DNA of 12,471 bases from Bacteroidota bacterium (GTDB lineage: Bacteria > Bacteroidota > Bacteroidia > Bacteroidales > Prolixibacteraceae): positions 1 to 12,471 of the forward strand of contig JAUYTA010000891.1 in NCBI GenBank assembly GCA_030695265.1, written 5' to 3'. Numbering within the stretch: the stretch's first letter is position 1; each line of letters opens with the position of its first letter. Position numbers and translations under genes: made by a program. Below, piece after piece: positions 1 to 7,480 of the stretch. The notes beneath the pieces were generated by a model that saw only the letters and a program-made list of their open reading frames with translations, searched no databases and had not been told where the DNA came from.

Positions 1-468
1 AGCAATGAAAGACAAAGGAATGTAAACGAGAACAGACGCCCGGGATCGAATGTACAGATGGGTACAAATCAATCCAGAACAAGGGAAAACAGCACCTTAA
101 ATACAACGCGCGAGAGATCAAACTCTTCCAACGGACAAGTACAAATGAAGTCGGCCAATGCAAATCAGGGAAGTTCGGTTTCAAGAAGCCAATCTTCATC
201 AACACCAAACAGAGCTGCAACCCAGGTTCAGACAAATAAACGGAATACTGATTCACGAAGCCAATCTGCTTCAAAACCAACACCAAACAGGTCGCAGAAT
301 CGGGTTGAATCTCCACAAAGAAGTTCTGCTCCCAGAGAAAAATCAGCTTCAGTAGCAGGCCAGAGCAGATCAAACACACAGGTGCAACAAGCTCAGCCAA
401 GTGAAAGAAGATCTGAATCACCAAGAAGTAGTGATAGAAATGAAAGCGGGAACAGCAGAAGAAGATAA
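1..468 (+). CDS. Low-complexity Ser/Asn/Arg/Gln-rich protein, C-terminal part (5' cut by window edge)
   Basis: The reading frame is open from the first base, so the gene begins upstream; the first ATG inside the window (position 58) is probably internal. The visible ~155 residues are dominated by Ser, Asn, Arg, Gln, Thr and Pro, with no hydrophobic core, and the protein ends in a basic Ser-Arg-Arg-Arg tail. A short unit close to SRSQS-x-S-TPNR occurs twice (DNA about 181-211 and 253-290). Such basic, disordered tails occur on Bacteroidota envelope proteins whose folded domain lies N-terminally, but that domain is outside the window, so no function can be assigned. The stop lies 27 bp before hemE and in the same frame. 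The strongly coherent composition supports a real coding frame; an overlapping frame at 158-355 is a shadow. Confidence 0.6.
   Translation, partial: SNERQRNVNENRRPGSNVQMGTNQSRTRENSTLNTTRERSNSSNGQVQMKSANANQGSSVSRSQSSSTPNRAATQVQTNKRNTDSRSQSASKPTPNRSQNRVESPQRSSAPREKSASVAGQSRSNTQVQQAQPSERRSESPRSSDRNESGNSRRR
181..290 (+). repeat. Imperfect direct repeat inside the low-complexity gene
   Basis: The stretches 181-211 and 253-290 share the core gaagccaatct followed by a Ser-rich section and acaccaaacag. At protein level both read SRSQS...TPNR. The second copy has one or two extra codons (Lys-Pro). This is an internal repeat typical of low-complexity tails and prone to copy-number change; it is not a mobile element. 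Confidence 0.6.
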
Positions 469-495
469 TAATTCTAAAATTTAAAATTATACAAC

Positions 496-1530
496 TTGAC
501 TACAAATTCGATTCTACTAAAAACACTCCGGGGAGTACAAACCGAACGGCCCCCTGTTTGGTTTATGCGACAAGCGGGCAGAGTGTTGCCTTCGTACATG
601 AAGATAAAGGAAAATTATACGTTCTGGCAGATGATGCAGAATCCGGAAGTAGCGTCCCAAGTGACGCTACTTCCTATTAATGATTTGGGTGTTGATGCCG
701 GGATTTTATTCTCCGACATTTTGGTTATCCCACATGCTTTGGGCATGGGACTGGAGTTCAACGACAGTGGTCCGGTTTTCGATCAGCCACTGGCATTTCG
801 GGAAAATCCGCTGATTGGTCTTCAACCCGATCCAACCAAACTGAATTATATTTATTCAGTTATTGACCAAATCGTCCGCACAAAAAAAGAAGAAACTCCA
901 CTGATTGGATTTTGCGGCGCACCTTTAACGGTTTTACTGTTTATGCTTCAAGGATTGGGCCGGAAAGGAGATTTCCCTGATGCAATTAAATTCATCTATC
1001 AAAATAAAGAAACTACACGTCAACTGATTGATGTGGTGACCGAACTTTCAATTGTTTATGCAGAAGGTCAGATAAAACACGGAGTCGATGTTTTCCAGTT
1101 GTTCGACACCCATGCGGGATTGATTCCAGCGGACTTGTACAAGGATTTGTTCATGCCTTCGATCCGGAGAATTGGTGATGCTGTGCGTGAAAAAGGAATT
1201 CCATTTATTTTCTTTCCCAAAGGATTGGGAACTGGCATTGCCGACATTTCGCCCGACGATTGCGACTTCCTGAGCATCGACTGGCAAACTCCGCTCGATA
1301 CTGCCAGAAAAATAGTTCACCCGAAAATCGGGTTACAAGGCAATATTGATCCGCGCATGTTGTATTCAAGCCAGCCTGAAATTGAAAAGGCACTTCAGCC
1401 GTACATCGAATTTGGTAAAAACAATCAAAACTGGATTTTCAACCTTGGCCACGGTTTTATGCCGGGCATTTCGGTCGAAAACGCACGGTTTCTGGCCGAT
1501 TGGGTAAAAAGAACAGACTGGAAACGATAA
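496..1530 (+). CDS. hemE: Uroporphyrinogen decarboxylase HemE
   Basis: HemE removes four acetate carboxyl groups from uroporphyrinogen III to give coproporphyrinogen III, a cytosolic, cofactor-free step of heme synthesis. At 344 residues it is full family length. The family signature PVWFMRQAGR lies at residues 20-29. The segment ILFSDIL carries the expected catalytic Asp at residue 74. Other family landmarks are GFCGAPLTVL, FDTHAGLIP, FPKGLG, QGNIDP and NLGHG. The start is a TTG: the frame has a stop at 475-477 and no ATG or GTG before the signature, and the first in-frame ATG is residue 24, inside PVWFMRQAGR, so it cannot be the start. No Shine-Dalgarno is visible, as usual in this phylum. 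hemN follows after a 242-bp spacer containing an inverted repeat. Confidence 0.96.
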   Translation: MTTNSILLKTLRGVQTERPPVWFMRQAGRVLPSYMKIKENYTFWQMMQNPEVASQVTLLPINDLGVDAGILFSDILVIPHALGMGLEFNDSGPVFDQPLAFRENPLIGLQPDPTKLNYIYSVIDQIVRTKKEETPLIGFCGAPLTVLLFMLQGLGRKGDFPDAIKFIYQNKETTRQLIDVVTELSIVYAEGQIKHGVDVFQLFDTHAGLIPADLYKDLFMPSIRRIGDAVREKGIPFIFFPKGLGTGIADISPDDCDFLSIDWQTPLDTARKIVHPKIGLQGNIDPRMLYSSQPEIEKALQPYIEFGKNNQNWIFNLGHGFMPGISVENARFLADWVKRTDWKR

Positions 1531-1533
1531 GTA

Positions 1534-1763
1534 GTTCCAAGTTTCAGGTTTAAAGTTCCAAGTTACCCTTCGATTGAGACTTTATCAATAATTTAATGAA
1601 TTGAAACTATAGGTAACGCTTTTGGAAAATAACTAAGAAGGAAGTATCATGAATCCCAGTATTAAGAACTATTTAATTAAGAAAGAAATATCGAACAAGG
1701 AATAAGAAACAAGAAAATGCCGGACAGAGCACAACTTGGAACTTTGAACTTTGAACTTGAAAC
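1534..1763. repeat. 230-bp intergenic element with 31-bp imperfect terminal inverted repeats
   Basis: The left arm (1534-1564) and right arm (1733-1763) are reverse complements at 26 of 31 positions by hand alignment; the outermost run of the inner end, aacttggaacttt, matches perfectly over 13 bp. Both arms are built from degenerate units resembling AAGTTCCAAGTT / GAACTTTGAACTT. The interior is AT-rich and includes atatcgaacaaggaataag, a wording I associate with dispersed Bacteroidota spacers (recollection, not a search). The element fills nearly all of the hemE-hemN spacer. In RNA the arms could pair into a long stem. It has no transposase; whether it moves, terminates transcription or is inert is unknown. 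Confidence 0.7.
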
Positions 1764-1772
1764 TCCATTGCT

Positions 1773-3149
1773 ATGATTAACCGCGAATTACTCGAAAAAT
1801 ACAACCATCCGGTTCCACGATACACCAGTTATCCGCCGGCCAATTTTTTTTCTGAAAATTTTGGTCCAGCCAACTATTTGAAGGCCGTCGATGATTCAAA
1901 TGGATGGAACCCTCAAAACATTTCTATATACATACATATTCCGTTTTGCCTGAAAATGTGCTTTTTTTGCGGATGCAATTCTTATGCATTGCGTCAGAAA
2001 GAGGTGGTTGATGCCTACCATAAAGCACTGCTTCAGGAAATAAAAATGGTGACATCGCGGCTCGATAAAAACCGTAAAGTTTCACAAATTCATTACGGCG
2101 GAGGCACGCCAAACGCCATTCCTGTAGAATATCTTCAGGAAATCAACGAACTACTTTTTTCAACTTTTCAGTTTATTCCTGATCCTGAAATTGCCATTGA
2201 AGTCAATCCGGCTTATCTAACTTTTGAGCAGATGACCGGACTTAAAAAAGCCGGATTTAACCGTTTCAGCCTTGGAATTCAGGATTTTGATACGGAAGTA
2301 TTGGATGCAGTAAACCGCGATAAACCCGGAATGCCGGTTCAGGAGCTAATGTCATTTTTAAAACAGGATTCGCCTGAAATAGCTGTAAACCTTGATTTTA
2401 TTTACGGTTTACCAAAACAAACTGCCTTAAATTTTGCCCAAACCATTCAGAAAGCGATAGAGTTAAAACCAGATCGGTTGGTTACTTTTTCGTATGCACA
2501 TGTGCCGTGGGTAAGCAAAATTCAGAAGAAACTGGAGAAAGTCGGACTTCCGGCCAGTGACGAAAAAATCAAAATGTTCGAAGCAGCTTATTCGCTTCTT
2601 ACGCAAAACGGATACGAAGCAATTGGAATGGATCATTACGCCAATGCAAATGATGAGCTCACCATTGCCCGCAAAAACAAACAATTGCACCGCAACTTTC
2701 AGGGATATTGCACCCGCCGCACCACCGGTCAGGTGTATGCTTTCGGAGTGACAGGAATCAGCCAGCTGAGCGGAGTTTATTCACAGAATACCAAATCAAT
2801 CGACGAATACATTGTCAAGATAAATCAGGGGGAACTAACCACCATCAAAGGTTATGCACTCACTGATCAACAAGTAATTGTGCGAGAAGTAATCAATGAA
2901 TTGATGTGCAACGAGCAGATTGTCTGGAATGGAATCGGTGACCGACTCGGGTTCACTTCCGAAGAAATAAAAAAGAATACGATCTACAATCCTGAATTGC
3001 TTCAACAATTTGAAACTGATGGAATTATCAGCCTTTCAGAAGAAAAAATACAGATTACCCCGGACGGACAATTGTTTATCAGAAATGTAGCTGCCTCGCT
3101 TGATCCGCTGACTCAGGCAGGGCAAACCAACTTTTCAAAACCAGTGTAA
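1773..3149 (+). CDS. hemN: Oxygen-independent coproporphyrinogen III oxidase (dehydrogenase) HemN
   Basis: This radical-SAM enzyme oxidatively decarboxylates two propionates of coproporphyrinogen III to make protoporphyrinogen IX without oxygen, in the cytosol. The 4Fe-4S motif is C59-x3-C63-x2-C66-x-C68; the fourth Cys, in the segment CFFCGC, is typical of true HemN rather than the HemW heme chaperone. The SAM-binding GGGTP is at residues 109-113 and IEVNP at about 142-146. The N-terminal YNHPVPRYTSYPPA, residues 10-23, is also a HemN hallmark. The 458 residues match the usual length of about 455-460. The ATG start gives a normal N-terminus. The stop is 3 bp before the hemG ATG, so the two are almost certainly co-transcribed. 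It is less clear whether transcription also runs through from hemE across the inverted-repeat spacer. Confidence 0.96.
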   Translation: MINRELLEKYNHPVPRYTSYPPANFFSENFGPANYLKAVDDSNGWNPQNISIYIHIPFCLKMCFFCGCNSYALRQKEVVDAYHKALLQEIKMVTSRLDKNRKVSQIHYGGGTPNAIPVEYLQEINELLFSTFQFIPDPEIAIEVNPAYLTFEQMTGLKKAGFNRFSLGIQDFDTEVLDAVNRDKPGMPVQELMSFLKQDSPEIAVNLDFIYGLPKQTALNFAQTIQKAIELKPDRLVTFSYAHVPWVSKIQKKLEKVGLPASDEKIKMFEAAYSLLTQNGYEAIGMDHYANANDELTIARKNKQLHRNFQGYCTRRTTGQVYAFGVTGISQLSGVYSQNTKSIDEYIVKINQGELTTIKGYALTDQQVIVREVINELMCNEQIVWNGIGDRLGFTSEEIKKNTIYNPELLQQFETDGIISLSEEKIQITPDGQLFIRNVAASLDPLTQAGQTNFSKPV

Positions 3150-3152
3150 CTC

Positions 3153-4535
3153 ATGGCTGAATCACAAAAAATAGAAGTTGTTATTGTTGGCGCCGGATTG
3201 ACCGGTTTGACAATAGCACTGTACCTGAAAAAAGCTGGTATTAATTTCCTGGTCATCGATAAATCTGGAAAAACCGGAGGGGTGATTCAAACGATCAGTG
3301 AGCAGGGTTTTGTGTACGAAACTGGTCCCAATACGGGTGTAGTTTCTCATCCTGAAATGACCGAATTATTTGAGGAACTGGCCGGAAAATGCACACTCGA
3401 AGTTGCCGATCCAAATGCAAAACGCCGCCTAATCTGGAAAAACAGCCAATGGAATGCACTTCCTTCAGGACTTTGGTCGGCCATTACCACACCACTTTTT
3501 ACATGGTACGATAAATTCAGGATTCTGGGCGAACCTTTCCGTGCAAAGGGAACCGATCCGAACGAAAAACTGGCAGAACTTGTAAAACGCCGGATGGGGG
3601 AAAGTTTTCTCGATTATGCTGTCGATCCGTTTATCTCCGGAATTTATGCCGGCGATCCTAATAAATTGGTTACACGGTATGCTTTGCCAAAGCTCTATCA
3701 GCTGGAACAGGACTACGGAAGTTTCATCAAAGGCGCAATGAAAAAGGCAAAGCTTCCGAAGGACGAACGCACTAAAAAAGCCACCCGGGAAGTATTTTCG
3801 GCCAAAGGAGGACTGAGCCACCTGATTGAAGCCATGACCGAATCTGTTGGGTCTGAAAATATTATGCTTTCAGTTGAAAATACCATGGTGAAACCAACAT
3901 CCAACGGATTTCAGCTGCAAATTACCACTCCTGAACAATTGATTTCGCTGGAAACTACGCATCTGGTTACCACCTGCGGAGGATATGCATTGGCGGGACT
4001 ATTGCCTTTTCTGAATGAAGAGGAAGTTGCTCCTTTCAATGAACTGAAATATGCTGCTGTTACGCAGGTTTTGCTCGGATTCAACAAATGGAAAGGTATG
4101 TCGTTAAAGGCTTTTGGCGGATTAGTCCCCGGAAAGGAAAAGAAAAATATTCTTGGCGTATTGTTTACCTCGTCGTTTTTTGAAGGTCGCGCCCCAAAAG
4201 GTGGTGCTCTGTTATCGGTGTTTATGGGAGGAACCAAACGCCCCGACATTGCTGAAATGGATAATTACGAAATTGAGTCGCTTCTGAACAAAGACCTCCC
4301 GCGAATGCTGAGCAACCGATCGTTAAGTGCCGACATGACCCGAATATTGCGATACCCGAAAGCCATTCCGCAATACACCGAAAGCACTGGGAAACGTTAT
4401 GAAATGATAGAACAACTTCAGCAAAAATACCCGGGATTGATTTTAGCCGGAAACATCCGCGACGGTATCGGAATGGCCGACAGGGTAAAACAAGGACGTA
4501 CAATAGCAGAAGAGCTGACCAGAAAGACACAATAA
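3153..4535 (+). CDS. hemG: Protoporphyrinogen oxidase, HemG/HemY-type flavoprotein
   Basis: This FAD enzyme oxidises protoporphyrinogen IX to protoporphyrin IX, the step before iron insertion. The dinucleotide-binding motif GAGLTG is at residues 13-18, followed by a conserved acidic stretch (VIDKSGKTGG). The C-terminal FAD contact segment appears as LAGNIRDGIGMADRVKQG, and the length (460) fits the flavin monoamine-oxidase-like PPOX family. This is the oxygen-dependent type (often called HemY in Bacillus nomenclature), not the short flavodoxin-like HemG of E. coli, nor HemJ. A coproporphyrinogen-oxidising role (CgoX) is unlikely because HemN, encoded 3 bp upstream, already makes protoporphyrinogen. 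Spacing indicates one transcript with hemN. Confidence 0.92.
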   Translation: MAESQKIEVVIVGAGLTGLTIALYLKKAGINFLVIDKSGKTGGVIQTISEQGFVYETGPNTGVVSHPEMTELFEELAGKCTLEVADPNAKRRLIWKNSQWNALPSGLWSAITTPLFTWYDKFRILGEPFRAKGTDPNEKLAELVKRRMGESFLDYAVDPFISGIYAGDPNKLVTRYALPKLYQLEQDYGSFIKGAMKKAKLPKDERTKKATREVFSAKGGLSHLIEAMTESVGSENIMLSVENTMVKPTSNGFQLQITTPEQLISLETTHLVTTCGGYALAGLLPFLNEEEVAPFNELKYAAVTQVLLGFNKWKGMSLKAFGGLVPGKEKKNILGVLFTSSFFEGRAPKGGALLSVFMGGTKRPDIAEMDNYEIESLLNKDLPRMLSNRSLSADMTRILRYPKAIPQYTESTGKRYEMIEQLQQKYPGLILAGNIRDGIGMADRVKQGRTIAEELTRKTQ

Positions 4536-4589
4536 TTTAATAGATTTGACCGGTTTTAAAAACCGCCAGATCTGAAAGAAAAAACAAAG

Positions 4590-6152
4590 ATGGTAAAACT
4601 CACAATAGATAACCAAACCATTGAAGTTCAACCTGGAACTTCAGTTTGGCAAGCTGCTCAATCCCTTGGAATAGAAATTCCAACCATGTGTTATCTGGAA
4701 GGAACAGAACATTTCACCTCCTGTATGATTTGCCTGGTAAAAGATGCTAAAAACGGGCGTTTTTTTGCCTCCTGTTCTACTCCTGCTTTCGAAGGACAAA
4801 CGATCATCACCAATGATGCAGAAACCATCGAATCGCGGAAAGCTGCGCTGGAATTGCTTTTGAGCGAGCATGTTGGCGACTGTGAAGCTCCCTGCCAGTT
4901 GGTTTGTCCGGCGCACATGAATATTCCGCTGATGAACCGCCTGATTGCCAAAGGTGATTTTGCCAAAGCGCTTGAAGTGGTGAAACGGGACATTGCTTTG
5001 CCTTCCATTTTGGGACGTATTTGTCCGGCTCCGTGCGAGGCCGGTTGCCGCCGCAAACAGGTGGACGAAGCGGTTTCAATTTGTTTACTAAAAAGATATG
5101 CAGGAGACGAAGATTTAAAAACAGAAAAACCATACCAGCCGCAACTGGCAGAACTTTCAGGAAAAAAAGTAGCTGTTATTGGCGCTGGTCCTGCCGGATT
5201 GGCTGCTGCATATTATTTGCAGATCAAAGGCCATCAGGCAATAATTTTTGAAAAAAATAGTCAGGCTGGCGGCGAATTGCTTCAGATTGATCAGGAAATT
5301 TTACCCAATGAAGTTGTTGAACAGGAAGTGGCTCAAATTGTGGCAACAGGAGTTCAAATCCGACTGAATGAAACAATTGATGATAATCGTTTTTCTGAAT
5401 TACAAAATGATTTTGATGCGGTTATTGTAGCCAATGGAACCATTTCTGAAGGAAATTTGTCATTTGGACTAAATACAAACAAAGCCGGAATTACTGTTGA
5501 AAAGACCAGTCATGTTACATCTATACCGAAAGTTTTTGCCATTGGGCACTCCGTTCGTACCTCAAAACTGGCAGTGCGCTCGGTTGGTCAGGGTAAAGAA
5601 GTGGCAACTGTTATCGATAACTACTTAAAAACTTCAGAAGTAAAAGGATATCCTGTTCGGTTCAATTCAAAGTTTGGGCGACTGGCAGAAATTGAGTTTA
5701 TTGAATATCAAAAGGATTCGGAAAATGCACCACGACAAAAAGCTGACAAAGAAGGTTTCACAAGAGAAGCTGCCATTCGGGAAGCAAAACGCTGCATGCA
5801 CTGCGACTGCCGTAATCCTGAATCGTGTGTATTGCGTGAATTATCTGACCGGTATCATGCAGTTCAGAAACGCTTTCAAAGCGAAGAACGCCTGAATGTG
5901 AAGAAGTTTATTCATCGTGAAGGTATTGTTTACGAACCGGCAAAATGCATCAAATGTGGAATCTGCGTTCGCTTAACCCGCCAGCATCAGGAAGAATTTG
6001 GTTTTACTTTTATTGGTCGGGGTTTCGATGTAAAAGTGGGTGTTCCTTTTAACGAAAGCATTCAAAAAGGTCTTGAAAAAACAGCGGCCATTGTCGCAAA
6101 AGCATGTCCAACAGGGGCGCTGGCGATGTTTAATGTGGAAGAGCAAATTTAA
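4590..6152 (+). CDS. Multi-cluster Fe-S flavoprotein: NuoG-like 2Fe-2S + GltD-like Fe-S/FAD portion + C-terminal 4Fe-4S
   Basis: A predicted cytosolic electron-transfer protein of 520 residues. Residues 1-75 form a 2Fe-2S ferredoxin domain with C34-x10-C45-x2-C48-x13-C62, the spacing seen in NuoG and Fe-hydrogenase N-termini. Residues about 94-170 match the Fe-S domain of glutamate synthase small subunit and dihydropyrimidine dehydrogenase (C98, C102, C106, C145, C149, C153, with the segment GRICPAPCEAGC). An FAD Rossmann motif GAGPAG follows at 198-203 with acidic E221. The second, NADPH-binding Rossmann domain of GltD is not visible: the text passes from DFDAVIVANGT straight to KVFAIGHSVRTSKLAVRSVGQG. 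The C-terminus holds a Cys cluster (C402, C405, C407, C413) and a 4Fe-4S set (C453, C456, C459, C506). It lies 54 bp after hemG. Electron partners are not in this window; a NuoE/F-like NADH module elsewhere is possible. The specific reaction is unknown. Confidence 0.85.
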   Translation: MVKLTIDNQTIEVQPGTSVWQAAQSLGIEIPTMCYLEGTEHFTSCMICLVKDAKNGRFFASCSTPAFEGQTIITNDAETIESRKAALELLLSEHVGDCEAPCQLVCPAHMNIPLMNRLIAKGDFAKALEVVKRDIALPSILGRICPAPCEAGCRRKQVDEAVSICLLKRYAGDEDLKTEKPYQPQLAELSGKKVAVIGAGPAGLAAAYYLQIKGHQAIIFEKNSQAGGELLQIDQEILPNEVVEQEVAQIVATGVQIRLNETIDDNRFSELQNDFDAVIVANGTISEGNLSFGLNTNKAGITVEKTSHVTSIPKVFAIGHSVRTSKLAVRSVGQGKEVATVIDNYLKTSEVKGYPVRFNSKFGRLAEIEFIEYQKDSENAPRQKADKEGFTREAAIREAKRCMHCDCRNPESCVLRELSDRYHAVQKRFQSEERLNVKKFIHREGIVYEPAKCIKCGICVRLTRQHQEEFGFTFIGRGFDVKVGVPFNESIQKGLEKTAAIVAKACPTGALAMFNVEEQI

Positions 6153-6171
6153 ACCAACAAAATAACCTGCT

Positions 6172-7131
6172 ATGAGAACCATTATTTTAAGTATTGTATG
6201 TGTTTTAATTTTAACGTTTTCCGTAGAAGCAAAAATAAAAGTGCTCATTGTTGACGGACAGAATAATCACGAGGTATGGCCTAAATCTACCATCATGATG
6301 AAGCAATACCTGGAAGAAACCGGTTTGTTTACAGTAGATATCCGGCGAACACAATTCACATGGAAGGGTGAACGTGAAAAAGCATATCTCCCATTGGCTG
6401 GTGTGGGTAAAACACAGGATTTGAAAGAACCAAAAACTGATCCTGATTTTATACTTTCGTTCAAAAAATACGATGTGGTAATTTCCAATTTTGGATGGAA
6501 AGCAGCCGATTGGCCCGAAGCTACACAGAAAGCACTTGAAAAATATATGAAAGCGGGTGGTGGTTTTGTTTCGGTACATGCTGCCGATAACTCGTTCCCT
6601 ACCTGGCTGGAATACAACAAGATGATTGGACTTGGCGGATGGGGCGACCGGAACGAAAAAGATGGTCCGTATGTTTATTATACCAACGAAGGTGAGTTGG
6701 TGCGCGATCATACGCCCGGGGGTGCAGGTGCACATGGACCACAGCATATCGTCCCTGTTACCATTCGTGTTGCCGACCATCCTATTACGAAAGGGTTGCC
6801 GAAAGTTTGGCTGACTGCCAAAGACGAATGTTACGCCAAATTACGTGGACCGGGCGAGAACATGATCGTTTTGGCGACAGGTAAAGATATGTCGGGAAAG
6901 GCCCCAACCGATCGGCACGAACCCATTCTGATGGTTTTGACCTACGGAAAAGGACGTATTTTTCACACTACTTTAGGACACGATGACTATTCATGCGAAG
7001 GAGTAGGATTTATAACCACTTTCCTCCGTGGAGTACAGTGGGCTGCAACGGGCAAAGTAACGCTGCCAGTCCCGGCTGATTTTCCCACTGCAGAAGAATC
7101 AACAAGTAGAACATTTGAGCTAAAGAAATAA
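6172..7131 (+). CDS. Secreted ThuA-like domain protein
   Basis: The 319-residue protein starts with a signal peptide (basic MR, hydrophobic core 4-18, likely cut after A20), so it is probably periplasmic. The rest matches the ThuA family, a class I glutamine-amidotransferase-like alpha/beta fold named after a rhizobial trehalose-utilisation gene. Visible landmarks are IKVLIVDGQNNHEVWP near the mature N-terminus, DVVISNFGW, GGGFVSVHAADNSFP, HPITKGLP, RHEPILMV and GRIFHTTLGHDD. The His-rich positions could bind metal or substrate. Secreted ThuA-like proteins in this phylum are usually linked to carbohydrate turnover, but the biochemical role is not established. The start is 19 bp after the preceding stop, so co-transcription is possible. 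The C-terminal FPTAEE region looks like a natural family end. The last 122 bp are overlapped on the other strand by the run-on HEPN frame. Confidence 0.88.
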   Translation: MRTIILSIVCVLILTFSVEAKIKVLIVDGQNNHEVWPKSTIMMKQYLEETGLFTVDIRRTQFTWKGEREKAYLPLAGVGKTQDLKEPKTDPDFILSFKKYDVVISNFGWKAADWPEATQKALEKYMKAGGGFVSVHAADNSFPTWLEYNKMIGLGGWGDRNEKDGPYVYYTNEGELVRDHTPGGAGAHGPQHIVPVTIRVADHPITKGLPKVWLTAKDECYAKLRGPGENMIVLATGKDMSGKAPTDRHEPILMVLTYGKGRIFHTTLGHDDYSCEGVGFITTFLRGVQWAATGKVTLPVPADFPTAEESTSRTFELKK

Positions 7132-7480
7132 GTTGAACTGAGTAGTGCCTGCATGCATTCAGATCAAAAGTCACATAATCATCATAATCACTTGATTGTC
7201 GCAAGTCATAAATGTCTGTAAAAAATTTGCCAGATGAATTGTCAATGATTCCGGTTTTTATAAAATGTAATCCAAACATTTGCCTAACTCCTGAATGCGT
7301 CTGGGGTTGTAATTCTTTTTCTATCAATAATGCGATTACGGCATAATAACATGAATAGTAAAGTCGGTTGACAGCAGTATTCCAAAGGCTATTGAAAATG
7401 TGCAGATTAACTTCATTAAAAGTTTCTCTGGCTTTTGATATCCGGTATTTTACTAATTCCTGTCGTTCATCAGCATTCAT
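7010..7480 (-). CDS. HEPN-domain protein of a MNT/HEPN pair, 3' end probably truncated and run-on
   Basis: Residues 1-108 match the small helical HEPN family commonly paired with minimal nucleotidyltransferases: YRISKARETFNE, then WNTAVNRLYYSCYYAVIALL, THSGVRQMFGLHFIKTG, and FTDIYDLRQSSDYDDYVTF. The usual last ~20 residues (an amphipathic helix) are absent. From about residue 109 the frame reads unrelated sequence, and from residue 117 it is antisense to the end of thuA, giving 156 residues instead of about 130. The catalytic RNase motif R-x4-6-H of toxic HEPN proteins is not seen: the conserved Arg94 is followed by QSSDYDDY with no His. The start overlaps the partner's stop by 4 bp (ATGA), showing translational coupling. 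Two 60-base lines counted in this pair give 34% GC, below flanking genes. It could still be made as a chimeric-tailed protein or be a decaying remnant. Confidence 0.72.
   Translation of the reverse strand: MNADERQELVKYRISKARETFNEVNLHIFNSLWNTAVNRLYYSCYYAVIALLIEKELQPQTHSGVRQMFGLHFIKTGIIDNSSGKFFTDIYDLRQSSDYDDYVTFDLNACRHYSVQLISLAQMFYLLILLQWENQPGLAALLCPLQPTVLHGGKWL

Noticed and set aside
158..355. 65-codon ORF in the +2 frame inside the low-complexity gene
   Set aside because: It overlaps the longer frame entirely and its Gln/His/Leu-rich content is an artefact of reading the repetitive DNA out of frame.
1048..1393. Antisense ORFs of 62-90 codons opposite hemE
   Set aside because: They lie opposite a fully supported gene and have no recognisable family features; shadows of hemE codon use.
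1649..1705. 18-codon ORF (MNPSIKNYLIKKE…) after an AAGGAAG sequence in the hemE-hemN spacer
   Set aside because: It is very short, lies inside the inverted-repeat element, and has no protein-family character; probably chance.
4551..4574. Inverted repeats cggttttaaaaaccg and cagatctg between hemG and the Fe-S protein gene
   Set aside because: The stems are short and AT-rich with no following T-run, and the downstream gene is in the same direction; not convincing as a terminator or operator.
4641..5133. Three overlapping antisense ORFs of 91-121 codons opposite the Fe-S protein
   Set aside because: The sense strand carries several exact Cys motifs; the antisense products have no motifs.
6172..6201. 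Possible lipobox at Cys10 of the ThuA-like protein
   Set aside because: The residues before Cys10 (Ser-Ile-Val) do not fit the lipobox, and the hydrophobic core continues past the Cys; an ordinary signal peptide cut at A20 fits better.
6211..6780. 189-codon antisense ORF opposite thuA
   Set aside because: It is long, but it mirrors a well-supported ThuA frame, is Cys/Phe/His-rich as antisense translations often are, and has no domain.
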